From positions 1 through 14,058 of the forward strand of contig JAMOUL010000065.1 in assembly GCA_027062035.1 (NCBI GenBank): a stretch of DNA of 14,058 bases. Reading direction: 5' to 3'. Position numbers and translations under genes: made by a program. Numbering within the stretch: position 1 is the first letter of the stretch; every line of letters starts with the position of its first letter. This DNA is from Candidatus Aminicenantota bacterium (GTDB lineage: Bacteria; Acidobacteriota; Aminicenantia; S016-38). Positions 1 to 6,071 of the stretch are shown one piece after another. Under the pieces are notes generated by a model that did not search any database, was not told the DNA's origin, and worked only from the letters and a program-made list of their open reading frames with translations.

Positions 1-1
1 A

Positions 2-1078
2 AAAATCGTTCAGGAGGAGCTGACCGGGCTTCTTGGAGGAGAGGCTGAGCCCATTAAAAAGAGTCCGGGAACTTCGGTTTACATGCTTGAAGGCCTTCAG
101 GGAGCCGGAAAAACCACTACCGCTGGGAAACTGGCTGGACATTTTAAAAAAGAGGGAAAAGTTCTTCTCCTTTCCCTTGATCTAAAGAGGGCAGCAGCCC
201 AGGAGCAACTTCAAACAATAGCAGAGTGGTCAGGTGTGGACTTCCTTCCCGTGTCTCCTCCCCTTGAGGAAGCGGTGAAAAAACTCAAGAAGGAAATGAA
301 TGGGTACAGATTTGTAATTGTGGATACTGCTGGAAGGCTTCATATAGATGATGAATTGATGGCGGAGCTGTCAAGGGTAAAAAGCATTTTAGAACCCACC
401 GAGACATTCTTCGTTGCAGATGCCATGACCGGGCAGGATGCAGTGCGTTCTGCCACCCTGTTCCTGGAGAAGGTTGGATTTGATTCTGTTATTCTCACAA
501 AACTGGATGGAGATGCAAGGGGCGGTGCAGCCCTTTCTATAAGATATGCCACCGGAAAACCCATTAAATTTATTGGAGTGGGCGAGAAACTGGAAGACCT
601 TGAGGTCTTCATTCCGGAAAGGATTGCCTCCAGAATTCTCGGAATGGGGGACATTCTCACGCTCATTGAGAAAACCGAGGAGAAAATAAAGGAGGAAGAA
701 GCCAGAAAGCTTGCTGAAAAGCTGAAAAAGCAGCAGTTTACTCTGGAGGACCTCAGGGAACAAATCCGACTGTTAAAGAAGATGGGAGGGCTGTCCAAAC
801 TGATATCATTTCTTCCCAATGTGGGCAAAATTGGTCAGGTAGATGACAGACAACTTGTTCACATGGAGGCCATCATAAATTCCATGACACCTGAGGAGAG
901 AAGAAGACCGGAGATACTGAACGGGAGCAGGAAAAGGAGAATAGCCAGGGGAAGCGGAAGACCGGTCTCGGAGGTAAACCGTTTGCTGAAGGGATATTTT
1001 GAGATGAGAAGAATGATGAAAAGCAAACAGTTCAAGAAATTTGCTAAGGGGATTGACATAAATAAATTTATGAGTTAA
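2..1078 (+). CDS. ffh: Signal recognition particle protein Ffh (SRP54), 5'-truncated
   Basis: Ffh is the SRP GTPase that binds 4.5S/SRP RNA and the signal sequences of nascent membrane proteins and delivers ribosomes to FtsY. The frame is open to the left edge. About 358 residues are visible, so most of the N domain is missing (the family is usually about 440-450 residues). Counting visible residues from base 2, the G-domain motifs are GLQGAGKTTT (31-40), DTAGR (108-112), TKLDGDARGG (166-175) and IGVGEK (191-196). The C-terminal M domain has an SRP-RNA-binding segment with RIARGSGRPVSEVNRLLK. The usual Ffh 'RPAA' motif reads RAAAQEQL, the form more typical of FtsY, but the M domain makes this Ffh and not FtsY. 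The first ATG in frame, at base 83, lies just before the P-loop and is not the true start. It heads the run that continues with rpsP 26 bases later. Confidence 0.97.
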   Translation, partial: KIVQEELTGLLGGEAEPIKKSPGTSVYMLEGLQGAGKTTTAGKLAGHFKKEGKVLLLSLDLKRAAAQEQLQTIAEWSGVDFLPVSPPLEEAVKKLKKEMNGYRFVIVDTAGRLHIDDELMAELSRVKSILEPTETFFVADAMTGQDAVRSATLFLEKVGFDSVILTKLDGDARGGAALSIRYATGKPIKFIGVGEKLEDLEVFIPERIASRILGMGDILTLIEKTEEKIKEEEARKLAEKLKKQQFTLEDLREQIRLLKKMGGLSKLISFLPNVGKIGQVDDRQLVHMEAIINSMTPEERRRPEILNGSRKRRIARGSGRPVSEVNRLLKGYFEMRRMMKSKQFKKFAKGIDINKFMS

Positions 1079-1081
1079 CCT
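1053..1081 (+). promoter_or_regulatory. Possible weak sigma-70-type promoter before rpsP
   Basis: A perfect TTGACA (1053-1058) is followed after 17 bases by TAACCT (1076-1081), which matches only three of six positions of the -10 consensus. The intervening DNA is AT-rich. It sits at the end of ffh, just ahead of the rpsP ribosome-binding site. In some bacteria the rpsP-rimM-trmD-rplS operon has its own promoter, so the position makes sense. One good hexamer in AT-rich DNA can arise by chance. Confidence 0.22.
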
Positions 1082-1104
1082 ATTTAGACAGACAGGAGGT
1101 TAGT

Positions 1105-1359
1105 ATGCTCAGCATAAGGTTGATGAGAATGGGAAAGAGACACCAGCCCTTTTACAGAATTGTTGTAGTCGAAAGAAGGAGTCCGAGAAGGACTAAGACC
1201 GTTGACGAGATAGGTTACTATAACCCTCTTCCTGAGACTCCCCAGATAAAAATTAACCTTGAGAGATTGGAGTATTGGAAGAAAAATGGAGCCCAACCTA
1301 CTGAGACGGTCAGGACATTGATAAAAAGGTTTAAAAAGGAAGCTCAAAATAACATTTAA
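1105..1359 (+). CDS. rpsP: 30S ribosomal protein S16
   Basis: S16 is a small-subunit ribosomal protein that binds 16S rRNA and helps assembly of the 5' domain. The 84-residue product has the usual length. Its family N-terminus is MLSIRLMRMGKRHQPFYRIV, and the expected R-R-(S/D)-P-R and IGYYNP segments follow at about residues 24-42. The ATG is preceded by a strong AGGAGGT at 1094-1100, which fixes the start. It lies 26 bases after ffh and 11 bases before khpA, the standard order of this block. The short basic C-terminus is normal for the family. Confidence 0.97.
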   Translation: MLSIRLMRMGKRHQPFYRIVVVERRSPRRTKTVDEIGYYNPLPETPQIKINLERLEYWKKNGAQPTETVRTLIKRFKKEAQNNI

Positions 1360-1370
1360 AGGAGGTAGCC

Positions 1371-1604
1371 GTGAAAGAGTTAGTGGAAAGGATCGCAAAA
1401 TCTTTGGTGGATCATCCTGATAGGGTTCAGGTACATCAGGTCGAGGGGGAACAGACAACCATACTTGAGCTTAAAGTTGACCCCGAGGACCTTGGTAAGG
1501 TAATCGGAAAACAGGGAAGAACAGCCAAGGCAATCAGAACCATTCTTTCAGCTGCAGGCATGAAGGATAAGAAGAGGTACGTTCTGGAAATCTTAGAAAG
1601 TTGA
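1371..1604 (+). CDS. khpA: KH-domain RNA-binding protein KhpA (YlqC family)
   Basis: KhpA is a single-KH-domain protein of 77 residues. Relatives bind RNA broadly and pair with KhpB/Jag in Gram-positive bacteria to affect cell division and sRNA regulation; whether that holds here is unknown. The KH signature loop is GKQG at residues 46-49, within LGKVIGKQGRTAKAIRTIL, the normal family core. The start is a GTG preceded by AAAGGAGGT (1358-1366), which overlaps the rpsP stop codon. The stop overlaps the TTG start of rimM by four bases (TTGA), suggesting coupled translation. Position between rpsP and rimM is the usual one for this family. Confidence 0.95.
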   Translation: MKELVERIAKSLVDHPDRVQVHQVEGEQTTILELKVDPEDLGKVIGKQGRTAKAIRTILSAAGMKDKKRYVLEILES

Positions 1605-2056
1605 ATTTAATAGGGAGGGTCCTCAGGCCACACGGTATTAAAGGGTATGTAAGGGCCCTCCCCATAAAGGCCTCCATTTTTGATTTACAGTCGGGGTCTG
1701 CAATAATTTGCAGACGGGGTTCTTCTGAGCTGAATTTGTTAATAGAGGAAATTAAACCCCACGGTAGATTTGTTTTAATTAAATTTAAAGGAATTGATGG
1801 AATAGATGGGGCTGAGGAGCTGAGGGGTTTTGAGCTCTTTATCGAAGGCGAAACCGAAGATACCCTGGTGGGCCTGGATGTCTGGCAGGGAGAAAGGAAG
1901 ATTGGAAGGGTGAAAGAAGTCATGGAAATTCCAATGAACACAATACTTATAGTGGAAAAATCCGACGGTAGAGAAGTTCTGATTCCCTTTTCACTTTGTA
2001 AAATAGAGAAGGATAGAATAGAAGCTGATATACCTGAAGGTCTGGAGGAGCTGTGA
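1601..2056 (+). CDS. rimM: Ribosome maturation factor RimM
   Basis: RimM binds the 30S head with S19 and assists late 16S rRNA processing. The 151-residue product is slightly short for the family (about 160-180). The N-terminal RimM barrel begins with IGRVLRPHGIKG (residues 4-15) and includes GIDGAEELRG-type sequence near residues 67-77. The C-terminal PRC-barrel half carries LVGLDVW, IGRVKEV and VLIPF, and ends in PEGLEEL, matching the usual PEGLLxL tail. The start is a TTG overlapping the khpA stop by four bases, with no strong Shine-Dalgarno, so translation probably depends on coupling. No in-frame start further downstream would keep the family N-terminus. The gene overlaps trmD by four bases (GTGA). 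Confidence 0.94.
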   Translation: MNLIGRVLRPHGIKGYVRALPIKASIFDLQSGSAIICRRGSSELNLLIEEIKPHGRFVLIKFKGIDGIDGAEELRGFELFIEGETEDTLVGLDVWQGERKIGRVKEVMEIPMNTILIVEKSDGREVLIPFSLCKIEKDRIEADIPEGLEEL

Positions 2057-2754
2057 ACTTCAAGATAATTACCATTTTCCCAGATTTTTTTACAAGTCCC
2101 CTGCGATACGGTGTTCTGGCCAGAGCTATAAAAGAAGGAATTATAAAGGTGGAAATTTATAATTTGAGAGATTACACCAGAGACCTTCATCGTAGCGTTG
2201 ATGATAAACCGTATGGTGGTGGTGCCGGTATGGTTATGATGGTGGAACCGATCTGGAAGGCAGTAAATAGTGTAAGAACCGAAAAGAGCAGGGTTATCTT
2301 GCTTTCTGCCTCAGGAAAGCTGTTTACCCAGGATGTGGCACGGGAACTTGCCAGGGAGGATGAATTAATTCTGATATGCGGAAGATATGAAGGAGTGGAC
2401 GAAAGGGTGGCAGAATCAATAGCGGATATGGAACTTTCCATAGGAAATTTTGTGCTTTCCGGTGGGGAAACCGCTGCACTGGCGGTGATAGAAACTGTTT
2501 CCAGGTTAATTCCAGGGGTGGTGGGGAAGGAAGAATCGGTTGAAAATGAGAGTTTTTCCGATGGTCTTCTGGAACATCCTCAGTACACAAGACCCCGTGA
2601 GTTTATGGGAATGAAAGTTCCGGATGTTCTCTTTAGCGGGAATCATGGTAAAATAGAGGAATGGAAAAAAAGAGCGGCTCTGGAGAAAACAATGAAAAAT
2701 AGACCAGATTTAATAAAAAAGGAGAGGAAAGATGGAAATCATCAGGGAGATTGA
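2053..2754 (+). CDS. trmD: tRNA (guanine37-N1)-methyltransferase TrmD
   Basis: TrmD makes m1G at position 37 of tRNAs using S-adenosylmethionine and so prevents +1 frameshifting. It is a SPOUT trefoil-knot enzyme and a dimer. The 233-residue length is normal. Visible motifs are YGGGAGMVM (54-62), ICGRYEGVDERV (108-119), the knot segment LSIGNFVLSGGE (128-139), RLIPGV (151-156) and SFSDGLLEHPQYTRP (167-181). D170 falls where the family has its catalytic Asp, and R151 matches the conserved Arg. The GTG start follows GGAGGAG (2044-2050) and overlaps the rimM stop. The 3' end overlaps rplS by 23 bases, so the last codons of trmD contain the start of rplS. Confidence 0.97.
   Translation: MNFKIITIFPDFFTSPLRYGVLARAIKEGIIKVEIYNLRDYTRDLHRSVDDKPYGGGAGMVMMVEPIWKAVNSVRTEKSRVILLSASGKLFTQDVARELAREDELILICGRYEGVDERVAESIADMELSIGNFVLSGGETAALAVIETVSRLIPGVVGKEESVENESFSDGLLEHPQYTRPREFMGMKVPDVLFSGNHGKIEEWKKRAALEKTMKNRPDLIKKERKDGNHQGD
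2721..2727 (+). promoter_or_regulatory. rplS ribosome-binding site inside trmD
   Basis: GGAGAGG lies a few bases before the rplS ATG at 2732, within the last codons of trmD. It supports the ATG as the true rplS start despite the 23-base overlap. Ribosomes finishing trmD must pass over this site, so independent and coupled initiation could both occur. Confidence 0.6.
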
Positions 2755-3079
2755 AAAGGAATACGTAAGAAATGACATTCCTGAATTTTCCCCGGGAGAC
2801 ACTATTAAAGTTTATTACAGAATAAAGGAAGGGGAAAAGGAAAGGATTCAGGTTTTTGAAGGGATAGTTATTGCAAAGAGAGGTGGAGGAGTAAGAGAGA
2901 CCTTCACAGTCAGGAAGATATCCTTTGGCATAGGAATAGAAAGGATCTTCCCCCTCCATTCTCCAAGGATAGAGAAGATCGAGGTCGTAAAGAAGGGCAA
3001 GGTCAGGAGAGCGAAACTATACTTCCTCAGAAACCTTAGCTCCAAGAAGATGAAGAGAAAAGTAGCCGCCAAGCAGTGA
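2732..3079 (+). CDS. rplS: 50S ribosomal protein L19
   Basis: L19 is a large-subunit protein at the 30S-50S interface. The 115-residue product has the normal length. The family core is clear: FSPGDTIKVYYRI (19-31), QVFEGIVIAKRGGGVRETFTVRK (about 39-61), IGIERIFPLHSPRI (about 66-79) and VRRAKLYFLRN (about 91-101). The ATG has a good ribosome-binding site inside the end of trmD. The gene ends in a four-base GTGA overlap with rnhB. The trmD-rplS pairing is one of the most conserved in bacteria and supports both calls. Confidence 0.97.
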   Translation: MEIIREIEKEYVRNDIPEFSPGDTIKVYYRIKEGEKERIQVFEGIVIAKRGGGVRETFTVRKISFGIGIERIFPLHSPRIEKIEVVKKGKVRRAKLYFLRNLSSKKMKRKVAAKQ

Positions 3080-3657
3080 AAAAATGGTGGGGACTGATAG
3101 CAGGGGTGGATGAAGCAGGTAGAGGTGCGCTCTTTGGCCCATTGGTTGCGGCAGCAGTTATCCTGGACCCGGAAAAACCTATTGAGGGATTAAAGGACTC
3201 CAAAAAACTTTCTCCCGGAAGAAGGGAAAAACTTTTTTATGAAATAGTCGAAAAGGCTATTTCGTGGAATTTTTCCCTTGGAACCCTGGAGGATATAGAG
3301 GAAAATAATGTGCTAAGGGCTACCCTCCACGCAATGAGCATGGCAGTAAGGGGGCTCTCTCCTTCCCCGGACCTTGTTTTGGTTGATGGGCCTTATCCTC
3401 CACCGGACCTGAATATGGAGGTAAGACCAATAATCGGAGGTGACAGAACAGAGCCTTCAATTTCAGCCGCCTCCATCGTTGCAAAGGTTATCAGGGATAC
3501 CATTATTGTCAGGATGAGTGAAATGTTTTCAGGCTATAAACTGGGCCAGAATAAGGGGTATGGTACAGTTTATCACAGAAATTTTCTTGATAAATTTGGT
3601 CCCTCTCCTTTTCATAGAACAACTTTTGTTTTAAAATATCTTAGGGGAGCTAAATGA
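3076..3657 (+). CDS. rnhB: Ribonuclease HII
   Basis: RNase HII cleaves the RNA strand of RNA-DNA hybrids and nicks at single ribonucleotides in DNA during ribonucleotide excision repair. The 193-residue protein has the complete catalytic set: D12 and E13 in VDEAGRG, D104 in VLVDG, and D123 in the GGDRTEPSISAASIVAK segment. It also has DSKKLS (41-46) and the substrate-sensing NKGYG loop with Y162. The start is a GTG overlapping the rplS stop by four bases. Its upstream Shine-Dalgarno is weak, so coupling is likely. In many genomes rnhB is followed by yraN; here a large TPR gene follows instead, joined by a four-base ATGA overlap. Confidence 0.97.
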   Translation: MKKWWGLIAGVDEAGRGALFGPLVAAAVILDPEKPIEGLKDSKKLSPGRREKLFYEIVEKAISWNFSLGTLEDIEENNVLRATLHAMSMAVRGLSPSPDLVLVDGPYPPPDLNMEVRPIIGGDRTEPSISAASIVAKVIRDTIIVRMSEMFSGYKLGQNKGYGTVYHRNFLDKFGPSPFHRTTFVLKYLRGAK

Positions 3658-6071
3658 AAGATTCGACGCCCGAGAAACTTATACGTCAGGGCAAATGGGA
3701 AGAGGCAATAAAAGCCTATGAAAAAGCCCTGAGAAGAAAGCCCAGAGATGAGTACTTAATGCGAAAACTGGGTGACCTCTATGAAAGGGCCGGGAAAAGA
3801 GAAGATGCCATAAGGATATTTTCCAAGCTGGGGAATTATTATGTAAACAATCAATTTTACAAAAAGGCAATAGCTATTTATAAAAAAATATATCAACTTG
3901 ATCCTGCAAATCCGAGCTACGGTATAAAGCTTGCCGACCTTTACGCCCAGATAGGTCTTACAGTAAATGCGAGAAATCTTTATATGCACCTTGCCGAGCT
4001 CCTTTCCAAACAGAAGAGGAACAAGGAGGCGATAGAAGTATATAAAAAGCTTTCCAGACTTTATCCTGAGGATGTGCGTTTAAAGGAAATGCTTGTGAAT
4101 CTTTACCTGAACGAAGGACTGAAGCAGGAAGGGGTTTCCCTTCTCCTGGACATTGCGAAGCAATTTTACAATAAGGGCAATGTGGAGGAAGCCTTTGCTC
4201 GTGTCAAGCGCGCCATCACCCTTCAGGTGGATAGTGAAGAAGCACTGGAGTTTGCTAAGAAATTGAGCGAAATGTCCGGTTCGGATTTCTTTGAGAAATT
4301 CGCCACAGAGGCCCTGAAAAAGACCAATAACCCTAAAATAAAATACCTGCTTGCGGATTATTATCATTCCCTTCAGCAACTTGATAAGGCAAAGCAAATA
4401 TTTGAGGAACTTCTGGAGGTTGAACCGGAAAACGAAAAGTTACAGCAGAAGCTTTCAGAGATATACCTTTTTACCGGAGAATATGATAAGGGCTTTACAA
4501 TACTTTCCCACCTGGCTGAAAAATATCTGGAAGAGGGAGATGATGAGGCAGCTCTGGAACTCCTTAACTCTATCCTCAAGGTAACACCCACCCATGAAAA
4601 AACCCTGGAAAAGGTGGCGGAAATATACGAAAAAACAGGAAGAAAAAATAGCCTGATAGCGGTCCTTTCAACCCTGGCAGAGATCTATGAGCAAAACGGA
4701 GAAGAGGATAAGTTAAAGGGTGCATTGAAAAAATTGCTTACCCTTGATCCTGACAATGTAGCCTTTCAGGAATGGTTTGCCCGTGTTGTGGGGGGAGAGG
4801 AAGAAGAAAGTGTAGAAGAGTTCATAAAGACCCATATGGAAGAGGCGGAAAATTATATGAAGCTGGAACTGTGGGTAAAGGCTGAGGCCGAGCTGGAAGA
4901 AATCCTGGTCAGGTATCCTGACCAGTGGCCAGCCAAGCTAAAATTACTGGAAGTTTATCTAAGAAAAGGAGACAAGAAGGGAACCAAGCGCCTTGCCGAT
5001 ACATTGAGAATGGAGGTTCTTAACGATCCCGTTAAGTTAAATCAGCTGGAAAATCTCCTTTCCTCCTTTATGAAGCAGGAAGAAGTCCTTGAGACAGAAA
5101 AAAGCGAGGATTCCGATGAACTTGTAGAGCTTGAGGAAGAACTTCTGGAGGAAGAAGAGGAGATGCTCTCCAAAGAGGGAGGAGAGACCATGTTTGATTT
5201 GTCCCTTGCTGAGAAGGAAATTATTGAAGACATAGAGTCCAAAGGAATAGAGGTGGAACTTGAGGAAGAGGGATATTCTACCAGCGAACTGAATGAGGAG
5301 GAAATCCGCGCTGAAGGTCCTCAGGAGGAAGAGGAATTTCTGGAAATATCCCTTGAAGAGGAATCCCAGGAGTATGAACCTTCAACTGTGCCCACGAAGG
5401 AGGAATTTAGCATAGAAGAACTTCTGGAGGCTCCTGCAAAGGGAGAAGGAGCGATTTCAGGGGAGGAAGAGGAAATAGACCTGTCAAAGTTCGGGATGGA
5501 GCTTGAATCTATTTTTGAAGAGGAAGAAAAGAAGAAGGGAGAAGTTAAGGAAGAGGAGGGGGAAGTTTATGACCTCGCCAAGGTAATAAGCCAGGAACTC
5601 GAAGCCATGGAAGAAATAGAATCCGAAGAGGAAGAAAAGACCCATGAAGACCTGGAAAAGGAAATGATAAGGAAGTTCAGCACTTCAATGAGCGCAGCTG
5701 TGGAAGAGGATGATTACCAGACCCATTTTGATCTGGGTATCGCATATATGGAGATGGGAATGTACGACGATGCCATTGCAGAATTTCAGATTTCCTCCAA
5801 GGCCATGGAGAAAAGACTGGAGTCTCTGGAACTTATGGGTGTGTGTCTTTTCGAAAAGGGACTTTTCGAAGAGGCAATAGAAACCCTGGAGAGAGGCCTT
5901 AAGGAGGAGGGACATTCTCCTGAGGAATATCTCGGGTTAAAGTACAATCTGGCAAAGGTTTACACAGAGCTGGGTAACAGAGACAAGGCGAAGCAACTTA
6001 TTGAAGAGATCAAGAAGGTGGACCCGGCATATCTTGAGAAGGTGAAGAAGGTAGCAGAAAGCTTCCGGTGA
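3654..6071 (+). CDS. Large TPR protein with acidic linker
   Basis: This 805-residue protein has no signal peptide or membrane segment, so it is probably cytoplasmic. Residues 1 to about 470 are tandem tetratricopeptide repeats, with recurring units such as GKWEEAIKAYEKALRRKP (13-30) and LDKAKQIFEELLEVEPEN. Residues about 475-675 are a very Glu-rich, low-complexity and probably disordered stretch. Residues about 685-805 form a second TPR block starting with THFDLGIAYMEMGMYDDAIA. A TPR block, acidic linker and C-terminal TPR with this wording recall large TPR proteins of deltaproteobacteria and Acidobacteriota, from memory only. TPRs bind proteins, so a scaffold is the natural guess, but no partner is shown. 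The ATG overlaps the rnhB stop (ATGA), and GGGGAG lies at 3644-3649. The stop overlaps the next gene, a sigma-54 activator that also contains TPR-like repeats. Specific function is unknown. Confidence 0.85.
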   Translation: MKDSTPEKLIRQGKWEEAIKAYEKALRRKPRDEYLMRKLGDLYERAGKREDAIRIFSKLGNYYVNNQFYKKAIAIYKKIYQLDPANPSYGIKLADLYAQIGLTVNARNLYMHLAELLSKQKRNKEAIEVYKKLSRLYPEDVRLKEMLVNLYLNEGLKQEGVSLLLDIAKQFYNKGNVEEAFARVKRAITLQVDSEEALEFAKKLSEMSGSDFFEKFATEALKKTNNPKIKYLLADYYHSLQQLDKAKQIFEELLEVEPENEKLQQKLSEIYLFTGEYDKGFTILSHLAEKYLEEGDDEAALELLNSILKVTPTHEKTLEKVAEIYEKTGRKNSLIAVLSTLAEIYEQNGEEDKLKGALKKLLTLDPDNVAFQEWFARVVGGEEEESVEEFIKTHMEEAENYMKLELWVKAEAELEEILVRYPDQWPAKLKLLEVYLRKGDKKGTKRLADTLRMEVLNDPVKLNQLENLLSSFMKQEEVLETEKSEDSDELVELEEELLEEEEEMLSKEGGETMFDLSLAEKEIIEDIESKGIEVELEEEGYSTSELNEEEIRAEGPQEEEEFLEISLEEESQEYEPSTVPTKEEFSIEELLEAPAKGEGAISGEEEEIDLSKFGMELESIFEEEEKKKGEVKEEEGEVYDLAKVISQELEAMEEIESEEEEKTHEDLEKEMIRKFSTSMSAAVEEDDYQTHFDLGIAYMEMGMYDDAIAEFQISSKAMEKRLESLELMGVCLFEKGLFEEAIETLERGLKEEGHSPEEYLGLKYNLAKVYTELGNRDKAKQLIEEIKKVDPAYLEKVKKVAESFR
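5080..5680 (+). repeat. GA-rich low-complexity tract encoding the acidic linker
   Basis: The coding strand here is dominated by GAG/GAA/GAC codons and is strongly purine-biased. It is the DNA counterpart of the Glu-rich linker in the TPR protein. The repetition is loose codon repetition and has no fixed unit. Such tracts vary in length between strains and can mislead assembly or alignment. Confidence 0.6.

Noticed and set aside
340..828. Long - strand frame opposite ffh (162 codons).
   Set aside because: It is Ser/Phe-rich, lacks any recognised motif and lies wholly opposite the GTPase domain of ffh. It is a shadow of purine-rich coding.
1534..2190. Long - strand frame opposite rimM and trmD (218 codons).
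   Set aside because: Ser/Ile/Pro-rich composition and complete overlap with two well-identified genes indicate an antisense shadow.
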